The translations under genes and the position numbers were made by a program. A stretch of 64,000 nt of DNA from Tritrichomonas musculus (taxonomy: Eukaryota > Parabasalia > Tritrichomonadida > Tritrichomonadidae). The stretch spans positions 4,340,001 to 4,404,000 of the forward strand of contig JAPFFF010000008.1 in assembly GCA_039105265.1 (NCBI GenBank). The letters run 5' to 3'. The stretch's first letter is position 1. Every line of letters starts with the position of its first letter. Below, piece by piece: positions 1-9,072 of this stretch. Below the pieces are notes generated by a model. That model was not told the DNA's origin. It was given only the letters and a program-made list of their open reading frames with translations, and ran no database searches.

Positions 1-1308
1 TGCAACATTATTTCCTAGGTTCGCAATATTATGTAATAAATAACCTGATAATTGATTTACAGCTTGTAGACCTACATTCATATATTGAATTAGGTTTGAA
101 TCATTATCACCGCCTTCATTATCACCACCTTCATTACCTCCTTGATTATCATCCTCTTCTTCACCATTACCTTCATTACCTCCTTGGTTACCTCCTTGAT
201 TATCGTGTTTGCAATTACAAGACTTGATTGTTACAACATAATCAAATAAAGCATTATGTGAATTCACTATATCTTTAATAATCTCGAATACTAAATTTAA
301 ACATTGTCCTAACGTTATATTTAAATAGTCTTGTCCACCAGGTGGTACAACATCCACTTTCATTCCATTAGCATTTCGATGTGTATAATAGTATGTAATA
401 CCTGAATGTAAAATTACATTATACAAATAAAGACCTAACATAGCTTTTGCATATTGGTCTTTATTTATATTATTATCTTTTAGATTTTGGGTATATGTCT
501 CAAAAAACTCACGAGGACTTTTAACTTCAACTATTTGGTCTGCAACAACTTGATCAGTACTTCCTTTATATTTATATCCTATTGTTTTTAGTCTATTATC
601 TTGAAGATTATAATGATATTGAATAGTTCCACTAATGAATTTTTTCCAATTTTCTTCATTAAAAGCTTCATATAAGATTTTCTTTGTTGGATTTGTTGTC
701 TTTTCATTCTTCATAATGTTCATCAATAAATCCCCTAAATTCGAGTATCCTACCTCTGCAAGATAAGGGTCTGGAGTAGGAGTTGGTATAGACTTTGGAT
801 ATTGAAGATAATGAACAACTTTGCTTTGCCCTGTTTGTTCATCAAAAGCAATTTGTTCATATCCATCTGCTGCACACATCAATTCGGTATACATCTCATG
901 AATAGCCTCACATGTTTTCGATTCTTCTTCAATAAATTCATTAAATGTATTAACACAAAGTTCATCTTTTATCAACTCCTTATGTGACTCTGCTTTTTCA
1001 GGTAGTGAGTCTTCTAATAAGGGTGTCTGTTCAGGTCCTTTAAATACGTATTTTAAATAATTGGCAAATTTATTTGTAATAGGTACATTGCCGAAACCAT
1101 CAAGCTTTCCTCCATTTTCGATATGATTACCAACTACTCTTTCATCTACTTCAGCCTTATTATATAAGCAACTAAATTTTGGGTAATCATCTGGGTCCTC
1201 ATTTCTTATAATATCAATATTACCTTCATCATTAACACTTATCTCTATATTTTTGTCTTTGAGCTTTTCAGCCTCACTTGATTGCAAAGAATAAAGTTTA
1301 ATTGACAT
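1..1308 (-). CDS. Polinton protein of unknown function, runs off left edge
   Basis: A continuous minus-strand reading frame starts at the ATG ending at 1308 and stays open to the window edge, so at least 436 codons are present and the C-terminus is not seen. The N-terminus reads MSIKLYSLQSSEAEKLKDKN. The middle is mixed helix/strand-like with a Tyr-rich patch (about residues 300-325). The last visible part holds Gly-Gly-Asn and Glu/Asp repeats (about residues 370-405), a linker-like stretch. Its start codon lies only 3 bp from the start of the plus-strand gene at 1312, so the two are divergent with almost no space for separate promoters. I do not recognise the family; a structural or fibre-like role would be a guess. 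Confidence 0.75.
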   Translation of the reverse strand, partial: MSIKLYSLQSSEAEKLKDKNIEISVNDEGNIDIIRNEDPDDYPKFSCLYNKAEVDERVVGNHIENGGKLDGFGNVPITNKFANYLKYVFKGPEQTPLLEDSLPEKAESHKELIKDELCVNTFNEFIEEESKTCEAIHEMYTELMCAADGYEQIAFDEQTGQSKVVHYLQYPKSIPTPTPDPYLAEVGYSNLGDLLMNIMKNEKTTNPTKKILYEAFNEENWKKFISGTIQYHYNLQDNRLKTIGYKYKGSTDQVVADQIVEVKSPREFFETYTQNLKDNNINKDQYAKAMLGLYLYNVILHSGITYYYTHRNANGMKVDVVPPGGQDYLNITLGQCLNLVFEIIKDIVNSHNALFDYVVTIKSCNCKHDNQGGNQGGNEGNGEEEDDNQGGNEGGDNEGGDNDSNLIQYMNVGLQAVNQLSGYLLHNIANLGNNVA

Positions 1309-1311
1309 TTT

Positions 1312-2061
1312 ATGAATTATAAAATGTTAGTATCAGTGCAGAGTACAAATGCTGATGAATATAATAAGGTATCTATCAATTTGGATATACCATGGAAGTG
1401 TAAATATATTAAATATTTTGTATCTTCAATTAATACAATAAGTAATATTATGTTGAGTACGAAAGATGATTATATAGAGTTTACACATAACAGTATTCCA
1501 TTCAAGCTTAAATTCGAAGATAGATATAATTATACCATCAAGCAAATAGAAGCACTTTTAAATCCGCTTGCGGAGGTATCTTTTAAATATAATGATAATA
1601 CTCGTACATTTACAATAAAGACACAAACACCGTTAACAATAACCTCTATTTCCCATAGGGCTGCTTTATTAACTGGTTTATATAATACTTCATTGCCTAT
1701 TGTGTTACCATCAAATGCAACATATAATATTAAAGACATCCCAATATTAAATCATACTAAGTTGTATCTAGTATCTCTACAAGGTAATGCCATATACTCG
1801 AATATAGGTGAACAACAATATACACCTTCAGTCATTGGTAGTATAAATACATTCACTTTAGATAATAAACCACTTATATATGATTTCGAAACTGAAAGTA
1901 AACCATTAAAAATAAAAACATATACAGATTCATTAAAGTTTTTAGAATTAAGTTTAGTAGATTTTCAATACCAGCCGATATTGTTAAAAAGTCCTTTGTT
2001 CATAACTATCAAAATTAAACCATCTAACTCGACTGATGTCAATGATGTGTTAACTACGTAA
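1312..2061 (+). CDS. Beta-rich Polinton protein, possible minor virion (penton-type) protein
   Basis: The 249-residue product is rich in alternating hydrophobic/polar strands and has few charged helices. It contains a pattern often seen in Polinton and adintovirus accessory virion proteins: an early strand pair, then a short helix (IKQIEALLN, about residues 79-87), then a run near 'LLTGLYNTSLPIVLPS', and a C-terminal block ending in strands (LELSLVDFQ…PLFITIKI). This fits a jelly-roll-like fold, but no catalytic motif is present and the assignment is inference. An internal Met at residue 5 is an alternative start that would relieve the 3-bp spacing to the divergent gene. Its 3' end overlaps the end of the convergent polymerase gene by 8 bp. 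Confidence 0.7.
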   Translation: MNYKMLVSVQSTNADEYNKVSINLDIPWKCKYIKYFVSSINTISNIMLSTKDDYIEFTHNSIPFKLKFEDRYNYTIKQIEALLNPLAEVSFKYNDNTRTFTIKTQTPLTITSISHRAALLTGLYNTSLPIVLPSNATYNIKDIPILNHTKLYLVSLQGNAIYSNIGEQQYTPSVIGSINTFTLDNKPLIYDFETESKPLKIKTYTDSLKFLELSLVDFQYQPILLKSPLFITIKIKPSNSTDVNDVLTT

Positions 2062-5000
2062 ACCTAAGAGTACGTGCAAATTTGGGTAGGTTGGTTTGTT
2101 GAAATGTCTTTGACTTCCTGAATGCATTCGAACCATCCAACAAATCAAATGTCATGCTTTCTCCTTCATGCATTCTTTCAAAAAGCTCTTCAACTGAGAT
2201 ATCCATCCTTTTGCACTTGTTGAGAATAACTTGTTTTGGAATTCCTTTGAGTCTAATATGATATCCTTCATTTCCTTGTTCATCAACCAAGATATCGAGG
2301 TAGCTCTTTTTACCAAGTGCAATGAGTTTTCTTGAGTGTATTTCTCCCTGACTACCTTCGAACTCATCAAAGTCATTATGAAACTGACACATATTTTTTC
2401 CAATAAGAGGTTGATGATACTTGAACTGGAATAAGTCAGCTATCCTTGGTACATCTTTTTCAAGTACATGCATACTATCAGTATCTTGATAAAAGATAGG
2501 TATACCTGCTTGCTCAGCTGTAGCCATAACCCTGTTCATTAAGTGCTTACTCCAAGAGAGAACGCTTGCACCAAATTGAGGTAGGTTGAAATGGTCATTA
2601 ATTGGTTTCAACTTCTTGACATAGCACTTATCAATATTAGCATCTTCAACAACCTCCTTGATAAAGTTGTAGTTCCTCCATAGGTACTTGTATAGTTGGC
2701 TTTTTGGTACTGTCTTGGTTTCAGTCTTTGTTGCTTTCAATATTGACTTGCCATATATGGAGTTGAGGAGGAGCTTTATTGTTTGTTCAAGAGGGTTCTT
2801 TTGCTTTTTATAACTTGCCCTGAGATTAAAGAGCTTCTCAATGAACTCATTGATTTTCTTGTTAAATCCTTCATCAAAGTAATAGCCACGTATTAACTCA
2901 TATTCAACATCATAAAATTCGAACAAGTCCATGAGACCTACTTTATCGATATAATAATGGTCAACAAGGAAATTGCCGAATATTTTACTACCTGCTTCAT
3001 TCCTTGTAAATACTTGTCCAAATTTATATGGCTCTTTTGATTTACATTCGAGTTTCTTGATGTTGACTTCGATAAAGAATGTATCATATTGCATAAGTTG
3101 TTCATGTGTTGTACCTTGTGATATTACTTTAGGTCTTCCTAATGGTATACCATCCATAACATACATTGCAGATGGATATAAGCTAACTGCATCAAAGTCT
3201 TGTATCTTTCCTTCGATGTATTGCTTTTCATTACCTGCTGTCATTGTTCTTCCACCAGAGACACATCGTTGTATGAAGTCTTGACACTTACCTGATAGTT
3301 CATAACATCCATCAAAGCAACCATATTTCTTGGCAAAGCAGTATCCAATAGCACTTATAGATATAAAATCATGAACACCATACATATCTGTCTTTGTCTC
3401 TTTAAAGACTGCTTTCAGGTCTTCATTAAATTTTTCCATTCCCTTCATCAAAACAATACAGTCCTTGAAACAATAGAAGATGGCATATTTAATGATGTCG
3501 ATTTTGCCATCATTATAGCAATTTGCGATTTTTGCATTTTCGATAATCTGCTTGCAGTTTGCATCAAGTTGTGCTTTCGATAACTTATCTGCATTTTCAT
3601 CGATGTATTGCTGTTGGAACTCAGTAGCATCAACAATTCTTCTTTGAATGTTCTCTTGTGTATATAGCTTATATGCCATGACTTCCTTGTGAACATTGAG
3701 GTTGAACATTGTAGCAAATTTACTTAATGCTTGAGGTATTATACTATATGAGTTCCTGAATGTTAATCGCTTTTTGACTTTCCTTGTACCTTCTTCGAAT
3801 AATGTCATGATGATTTGCAACACAGTTCCACTTCGTTCTGTTATCTGTGTATCCCATCCAGGTGTGTTAATGAAAAAACATGCATCATACTTGAGGTTAT
3901 GAAAATATGTTAATGAGCCACTCCATAAATAATTCAAGAGCTTCTGTCCACAATCTTCACCTTGAATAGATATTTTATGTATGTTGGCTCCATCTCGAAA
4001 GATCGTACAATTGAGATATGGTATATGTGGACTGACTGTCGAGTTTGTTTCGAAGTCACTATAATAAATCCTTGACCATGTATTTTGTTTCTTTTTATTA
4101 TTCTCAATGAGTCTTGTACTATGTTCTGCATTATATTCGAGACTTACATAGTCATTAACATGTTCATATTCAGTTGTGTTGATAATATCCATTTCGCATG
4201 CTTTGATTTCTTCAAATAGATGTAACTCAAACATCTTTTGGAAAAAGGTTATTGGTTTGATTCCTTCATGTTTATAGTCTTTGACAGTCTTTCCATTTTT
4301 CTCCAATCTTGCTATCATACATCTTTTGTCAAAAGGCATATATGCAAATGTTCTATCAAGTTCTTCATAGTGTTGAAGGTAGAATAATGTACAAGGTATT
4401 TTCCTGTTGAGCATATAATGGTCTTTGAACAATATCAGGTTAACTTCTCTTTTAAAATCAACAGACCATTTTTTCTTTCTGGTGTTGATTCTTGTTTCAT
4501 ACTTGTATTTATCAGGTTGTTCAACAATTCTAATGATACTAAAATTGCACTTGAACTTTTTAGCTACTTCTTCTATCTTGTTATTAGGTATGGCTCTTGT
4601 TTGAACAAAAAATCGTAAGTCATCTATTTCATCATCAGTGAACACACCTGATTGTATACAAGCATATACAAAACAATTATCTCTGTAGTTCTCTTTCCTT
4701 ACCTCATGAAAGATTTGGTATGTAGATAAGTCTATAGGTGATAGATTGATGTATGGGAAAAAACTACCTTCTGGTGTATTTCGATAGTCTTCATCAATTT
4801 CGACTTCATCATCATAGATTTCATGAGTATCCATATCTTGCATCTTGGTTCTAAAATGAACACCATCATTTGTTTTGTTCATGTCAATAAATTGTACCTC
4901 ATATCGAACTGGAATGAACATGTTTGAGATATATGGATTAGTGTCTGATTGGTCTTCACTTAAATCAAGTTCTCCTGTTATATGTCCTAATGTACTTTCG

Positions 5001-5329
5001 ATGTTGTGCTTATCACTGAGTGTGAAGTACTTATAAGTTCCATCAAGTGCAATTGCTTTAACAATAGGTCTTCCAACATTTTTCTTTTTATGTATCTGTC
5101 GTAGTGCTTCCGTAAATGCGTACCTCTTATCTTCATCTTGATTGATGTCTGTAGCAAAACCAATACCTTGTCCTGCAGGAATCATGAGCTTCCTCATTTC
5201 TTCTTTAAATTTGTCTTTCTTTTGGTATTGTTTTGCACGTCGATTATATTCACGACGAAACTGTGATTTTGTATCAGCATAGACATCTCCAATAGCATCT
5301 AAAAAATTATCTTCAATGTCCTTGTTCAT
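2054..5329 (-). CDS. polB: Protein-primed DNA polymerase B (pPolB)
   Basis: Family B DNA polymerase that copies the element, in Polintons primed by a terminal protein. The frame extends to 5371, but I choose the ATG ending at 5329 (protein starts MNKDIEDNF), because the sequence above it is an AT-rich leader with an initiator-like TTTCACTTTT. In numbering from the longer frame: exonuclease motifs DFE at 439-441, FHNLKYD near 490-496 and YCFKD near 633-637; GGR at 706-708; polymerase motif A DAVSLYPS (727-734), motif B KLLLNSIYG (866-874) and motif C YQDTDS (961-966), followed by a KKxY-like lysine motif. Long insertions between exo III and motif B fit the protein-primed branch. Residues about 228-325 hold a separate OTU-like pattern (DNCF … HY), discussed under findings. 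Confidence 0.93.
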   Translation of the reverse strand: MNKDIEDNFLDAIGDVYADTKSQFRREYNRRAKQYQKKDKFKEEMRKLMIPAGQGIGFATDINQDEDKRYAFTEALRQIHKKKNVGRPIVKAIALDGTYKYFTLSDKHNIESTLGHITGELDLSEDQSDTNPYISNMFIPVRYEVQFIDMNKTNDGVHFRTKMQDMDTHEIYDDEVEIDEDYRNTPEGSFFPYINLSPIDLSTYQIFHEVRKENYRDNCFVYACIQSGVFTDDEIDDLRFFVQTRAIPNNKIEEVAKKFKCNFSIIRIVEQPDKYKYETRINTRKKKWSVDFKREVNLILFKDHYMLNRKIPCTLFYLQHYEELDRTFAYMPFDKRCMIARLEKNGKTVKDYKHEGIKPITFFQKMFELHLFEEIKACEMDIINTTEYEHVNDYVSLEYNAEHSTRLIENNKKKQNTWSRIYYSDFETNSTVSPHIPYLNCTIFRDGANIHKISIQGEDCGQKLLNYLWSGSLTYFHNLKYDACFFINTPGWDTQITERSGTVLQIIMTLFEEGTRKVKKRLTFRNSYSIIPQALSKFATMFNLNVHKEVMAYKLYTQENIQRRIVDATEFQQQYIDENADKLSKAQLDANCKQIIENAKIANCYNDGKIDIIKYAIFYCFKDCIVLMKGMEKFNEDLKAVFKETKTDMYGVHDFISISAIGYCFAKKYGCFDGCYELSGKCQDFIQRCVSGGRTMTAGNEKQYIEGKIQDFDAVSLYPSAMYVMDGIPLGRPKVISQGTTHEQLMQYDTFFIEVNIKKLECKSKEPYKFGQVFTRNEAGSKIFGNFLVDHYYIDKVGLMDLFEFYDVEYELIRGYYFDEGFNKKINEFIEKLFNLRASYKKQKNPLEQTIKLLLNSIYGKSILKATKTETKTVPKSQLYKYLWRNYNFIKEVVEDANIDKCYVKKLKPINDHFNLPQFGASVLSWSKHLMNRVMATAEQAGIPIFYQDTDSMHVLEKDVPRIADLFQFKYHQPLIGKNMCQFHNDFDEFEGSQGEIHSRKLIALGKKSYLDILVDEQGNEGYHIRLKGIPKQVILNKCKRMDISVEELFERMHEGESMTFDLLDGSNAFRKSKTFQQTNLPKFARTLRFT

Positions 5330-5371
5330 GTTTAACCTAAAATAAAAGTGAAACGATAAAAATAAAAACAA
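5330..5371 (-). promoter_or_regulatory. Initiator-like leader of polB
   Basis: Read on the minus strand, this short leader carries TTTCACTTTTATTTT about 10 nt before the ATG. The core TCAC(T) fits the trichomonad initiator consensus TCA-Y-(T/A). Nearly the same string precedes the gene at 18114, which argues it is a functional promoter element rather than coding sequence. Confidence 0.4.
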
Positions 5372-5410
5372 AGAAAAAGTTAAAAAATTATTTTTTAGTT
5401 ATGACCTATC

Positions 5411-6850
5411 TTATTGGGGGTAATCATCATCATCAACGACATTATCTTCGAGATATGGAAAATGATATTGGAACTCATGTCCTTTCGACTTCGAGTCAGA
5501 GTTCCGTTCAATTTCGTTCTTCTCCATTGATTCACCAAATTGCTTAATGGCATTCAGCACTTGCTTCGGTGATTGCTTCTTTCCTTTTCTCTCGAAGCTG
5601 CATGCTTTGTCCAACTTCTCTTTCTCTTCTGGTGATAAGTATGGTCGAAGATGATAAATGCAATTGGACAACTTCCATCCATAGGACTTGAACACGTTTA
5701 TCATCTCTGGTGCTTTTTTCTTGTCATATGATTCAATAGCGTCCATCATGTTTCGAAGATAATCAACTTCTACCATCATCAATCTCGATCTTGCCAACTT
5801 TTCAGCAAATGCATCATCTGTTGGAGGACCAGCTTGTTGAGCATTTTTCAGATCCGCCACGTCCTTCTTTAGATCGTGAATTTTGTTAATGTACTTCGCC
5901 ACCTTTTTTGGAGCAAGTTCCAATTTCATCAGCTCGAGTGCGTATTCGTCGTTATCATCAATGTCTTTCCTGAGTTCTTCAGCATTGTGATTTATGTCTT
6001 GAATGTTATATTCTACACCAGTCATTTTCTCCTCCAACTTCGTTAATCGTTCTTTCAAGTTTTCATTTTCTTCTATTAATTGTTCCATTTCTTCTCGAAA
6101 GTCGAATGGACGAACATTATCCTCCTTATAATCACTATTGGATTTCATATCATGAACACTTTTCGGTGGCTTATATGGTTCTCTGTGAACTGGTTCTTGT
6201 TCTTGTTCATGATCAACTTCTTCTTCTCCTTCTATCTTTGTTTCTTCTTTTGGATTGGAACCGAATTTTTGTTTCTCGGCAAATGAAGATGGTCTAGCAA
6301 GAACACTTGGAGGTGGCGGTATTTGTTGATTAGATGGAGGTGGAGGAGGTGGAGGAACTTGTATTATATTATATGAGCGAGGTGGTGGAAAGACTTTATT
6401 TGAAATTGGAACATATGGATTCTTCCTTCTTGCATCGTCTTCTTGCTTCAATCTTGCTAATGCTTCTTCTTCTTGCTTCTTCTTCCTTCTTGCTTCTTCT
6501 TCTTGCTGCTTCTTCAATCTAGCTGCTTCTTCTTCTTGTTGCTTCTTCAATCGAGCTGCTTCTTCTTCTTCTTGCTTCTTCTTCAATCTAGCTGCTTCTT
6601 CTTCTTCTTGCTTCTTCTTCAATCTAGCTGCTTCTTCTTCTTGCTGCTTCTTCTTTAATCTAGCTGCTGCTTCTTCTTGCTGCTTCATGATGAACAGTCG
6701 CATGGATTCGAGTTGTTCTGGGGTCATGTTCTTGAGCCAAACTTCTGTGGGTGGAGCTGATGGCGGATCTGATGGTGGAGCTTGTTGACCCGATTGCTCG
6801 ATCGAGTCAAATAGACTAACATCGCTGTCTGAGCTGTAGTTGTATGACAT
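5411..6850 (-). CDS. Coiled-coil, proline-rich Polinton protein
   Basis: 479 residues. The N-terminus is Ser/Asp/Pro-rich; residues about 55-145 are a degenerate tandem array built on an approximately 12-14-residue unit (AARLKKKQ-EEEE) predicted to form a long charged helix. Next comes a short Pro-rich segment with two poly-Pro runs (about 165-190), an acidic/basic linker, and a second, less repetitive coiled coil (about 255-350). The C-terminus is a mixed helical region ending in an acidic tail. The repeat is visible in the DNA as CTTCTTC-rich repeats at 6440-6690. No enzyme motif is seen. A scaffold or structural role is plausible but only inferred; I do not recognise a named family. Confidence 0.75.
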   Translation of the reverse strand: MSYNYSSDSDVSLFDSIEQSGQQAPPSDPPSAPPTEVWLKNMTPEQLESMRLFIMKQQEEAAARLKKKQQEEEAARLKKKQEEEEAARLKKKQEEEEAARLKKQQEEEAARLKKQQEEEARRKKKQEEEALARLKQEDDARRKNPYVPISNKVFPPPRSYNIIQVPPPPPPPSNQQIPPPPSVLARPSSFAEKQKFGSNPKEETKIEGEEEVDHEQEQEPVHREPYKPPKSVHDMKSNSDYKEDNVRPFDFREEMEQLIEENENLKERLTKLEEKMTGVEYNIQDINHNAEELRKDIDDNDEYALELMKLELAPKKVAKYINKIHDLKKDVADLKNAQQAGPPTDDAFAEKLARSRLMMVEVDYLRNMMDAIESYDKKKAPEMINVFKSYGWKLSNCIYHLRPYLSPEEKEKLDKACSFERKGKKQSPKQVLNAIKQFGESMEKNEIERNSDSKSKGHEFQYHFPYLEDNVVDDDDYPQ

Positions 6851-7040
6851 ACAAGTATAAAAATGATCTATTTTCTAGTTGATATCACTAAATTTTAAAT
6901 TTCGTAGAAAAACTCGAAGGTGGATATTTTTCTTTGAAAAAGTTATATACACTATAAAAATTCAAAAATTGAATTAAAAAAAATAAAATATATTGAAATT
7001 TTAAAAAAATATATTTATTAATATCACTATTATTTTATTA

Positions 7041-7466
7041 ATGATGAATGAAGAAGAAGATAAAATAGAAGATATTTTACAAAAACAAACACCTCCTAAA
7101 GATCATGATTCATTCGACTACAAAATTAATATAAACATGTCGAAAAAAATATCTCAACTAAAAGTTGAAGATGATACATCAAATTTAAGAACGATGTGTG
7201 AAAATTATGCTCATGCTCTTGAAAATGATGCACATCGACTTCGAGCAAAACAAAAAAAGAGGTATGATGAATGGTTTGACAGCCTCGAAAAAGATTGTTA
7301 TCCTGCAAGAGACATTGTTAACTTGTACAACATGTTCTTTGGTCATGAACTATCTATTACTCGACTTGGTTTCGGGCATCTCGATGGAACAAAGAGACAC
7401 TTTACACATAAGAAAGTGAAAAGAAACAAGAAGTTCATCACAATGTACTACAAGAAAAATGAATAA
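7041..7466 (+). CDS. Small Polinton protein of unknown function
   Basis: 141 residues, acidic N-terminus, helical middle (about residues 50-95) and a strongly basic C-terminus rich in Lys/Arg/His. The leader contains ATCACTATTATTTT, an initiator-like TCACT, about 15 nt before the ATG. The basic tail would suit nucleic-acid binding, but no known domain is recognised. It is one of the few plus-strand genes in the element and faces the 19-bp tandem repeat array. Confidence 0.6.
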   Translation: MMNEEEDKIEDILQKQTPPKDHDSFDYKININMSKKISQLKVEDDTSNLRTMCENYAHALENDAHRLRAKQKKRYDEWFDSLEKDCYPARDIVNLYNMFFGHELSITRLGFGHLDGTKRHFTHKKVKRNKKFITMYYKKNE

Positions 7467-7499
7467 CTAAAAAAAAAAAGTTTTTTTTTTAACTACATG

Positions 7500-7766
7500 T
7501 TTTTCCTCATAAGCTACCTTTTTCCTCATAAGCTACCTTTTTCCTCATAAGCTACCTTTTTCCTCATAAGCTACCTTTTTCCTCATAAGCTACCTTTTTC
7601 CTCATAAGCTACCTTTTTCCTCATAAGCTACCTTTTTCCTCATAAGCTACCTTTTTTCCTCATAAGCTACCTTTTTCCTCATAAGCTACCTTTTTCCTCA
7701 TAAGCTACCTTTTTCCTCATAAGCTACCTTTTTCCTCATAAGCTACCTCATTCTTCATAAGCTACC
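7500..7766. repeat. 19-bp tandem repeat, 14 copies
   Basis: Fourteen head-to-tail copies of TTTTTCCTCATAAGCTACC; one copy has an extra T and the last is diverged. On the minus strand the diverged copy is the final coding part of the gene 7748-8026 (…VAYEE, stop), so the array looks like repeated duplication of that gene's 3' tail into its own 3' flank. The copies are nearly identical, so the expansion is recent. It lies between two convergent genes. Confidence 0.95.
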
Positions 7767-8026
7767 TTTTTGCTTTCATACGACATTATTTTTTCCTTCA
7801 TACTTTGTATTTCTCTTTTCTTTCTTTCACGATATGCCTTTTGCTGTTGTTTACGTGCTTCATTTCGTTCTTCAACTGTTGCATACTTTTGCTTTCTACC
7901 ACGTTTTTCTGTTGTTTCAGTTTTTGCAGTATCAATATTTTTGAGGTTGTTGTTACTCTTGGACTTCTTCAACTTCTTGATGATAGCTGTTTCCTTGAAC
8001 TCACCCAAATCTAAATTTTGGCTCAT
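7748..8026 (-). CDS. Small basic bZIP-like protein
   Basis: I choose the ATG ending at 8026 (MSQNLDLGEF…), giving 92 residues; the frame opens further upstream to 8161, but that would overlap the divergent gene at 8103. The middle holds a basic block, RGRKQKYATVEERNEA, followed by RKQQQKAYRERKKREI and a short heptad-like helix. This resembles a bZIP basic region and also the 'RGRxxKYAT-EER' motif found in small proteins of several large DNA viruses and virophages. DNA binding is inferred from the basic helix. The last codons are the source unit of the tandem repeat at 7500-7766. Confidence 0.65.
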   Translation of the reverse strand: MSQNLDLGEFKETAIIKKLKKSKSNNNLKNIDTAKTETTEKRGRKQKYATVEERNEARKQQQKAYRERKKREIQSMKEKIMSYESKKVAYEE

Positions 8027-8102
8027 GATTTCATTCGAGAAAAAAAATTGAATTATTTTTGAAAATTGAATATTCGCAAACAAAATCACTTCATTTTTTA
8101 AA

Positions 8103-8474
8103 ATGTCGCGTTCTGGAAATGACTTCAAAGAATTCCAAAAACAGCAAAAGCTAGCTATCAAAAATGCTCATGTTGAAATAGCCAATGCTATTAAAGAGGT
8201 GATATTTCTGTTCAACCAAAAAATAATAAACTCGACATCATCTAATGTCTGCACCATCTATGACCCTTTGATACAAGCAAACATGAACAAGATTGCTGAA
8301 GCACTTACTCAAATGAATCTCACTACCTGCGAGGTTTTTCATAAAAAGATTCCTCAATCTACAACACCAAAATCTATTGGCTTTCACGTGCCTATAGTGC
8401 CTGACTCGCAAGAGACACAAGAAGAAGATGATGAAGATGAACAAGAAGCTTCATCTCCAAAAGACAAGGAGTAA
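8103..8474 (+). CDS. Small Polinton protein with acidic tail
   Basis: 123 residues. The N-terminal two thirds are probably helical, with conserved-looking Lys/Gln-rich segments; the last 25 residues are Glu/Asp-rich. The leader contains ATCACTTCATTTT, which holds two overlapping initiator-like TCAYT strings within 25 nt of the ATG. It is divergent from the bZIP-like gene with a 76-bp spacer. No family is recognised. Confidence 0.6.
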   Translation: MSRSGNDFKEFQKQQKLAIKNAHVEIANAIKEVIFLFNQKIINSTSSNVCTIYDPLIQANMNKIAEALTQMNLTTCEVFHKKIPQSTTPKSIGFHVPIVPDSQETQEEDDEDEQEASSPKDKE

Positions 8475-8526
8475 GAGTAAAAAATAATTACTTCTAATTT
8501 TAAGTTTTTTTTATATATGTCTTTTT

Positions 8527-9051
8527 TTATACTATGCAATATTTTAAGCATACATGATAATTATTAACAAGCTCATTATATTCTTTATTATATACTTGTT
8601 TCAAGTCAATGACTACCTCTCCATTATCTTTAATAATCTTAATAGCATCTATTTTTCTTATTGGATTGCTCTTAGTTGCACAACATCCAACATCTTCATT
8701 AAGTTGTACTTCAACCTCACTAACATGTAGTATTGCTTTGATGATGTTGCTAAGAGATTCAATAGGTACTATGATGCATTTCTTTGATATAATGTTAGCT
8801 AGTAGTGCTTTGTCTTGATTAAGTAGTATTTGTGCATATGCTTCAAGTATAACATTACGTACATCTGGTTCAACTTCAACAGGTTCAGTTTGCACTCCAA
8901 TGTCTCTTGTAATAACAATGTCTTCCTTGCCATCATCTCTCTTATTAATAATAATGTTGTTGTTGATGTTTGATGTAGATGATGCAGCTGCTGATGGTTC
9001 TAAAGATACATTTGCTTGAACTCCATTGGTTGTACCCCTCTTCTTAATCAT
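8527..9051 (-). CDS. Polinton protein with GVQTE motif
   Basis: 174 residues. Residues 1-50 are low-complexity and Ser/Asn-rich. Then IGVQTEPVEVEPDV (51-64) carries a GxQT(E) motif shared with other proteins of this element. The remaining part alternates helices and strands and includes a Cys-Cys pair, but no family is recognised. The shared motif suggests that several proteins of the element bind the same partner, possibly dynein light chain LC8 (inference). Confidence 0.6.
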   Translation of the reverse strand: MIKKRGTTNGVQANVSLEPSAAASSTSNINNNIIINKRDDGKEDIVITRDIGVQTEPVEVEPDVRNVILEAYAQILLNQDKALLANIISKKCIIVPIESLSNIIKAILHVSEVEVQLNEDVGCCATKSNPIRKIDAIKIIKDNGEVVIDLKQVYNKEYNELVNNYHVCLKYCIV

Positions 9052-9072
9052 TTAGGTTGGGAAAAAATAGGC

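Noticed and set aside
7500-7766. CRISPR-like regular repeats
   Set aside because: The units are directly adjacent with no spacers, in a eukaryotic element; it is a plain tandem repeat.
8027-8161. Upstream extension of the bZIP-like frame
   Set aside because: It would overlap the divergent gene's start and promoter; the internal ATG ending at 8026 gives a cleaner protein.
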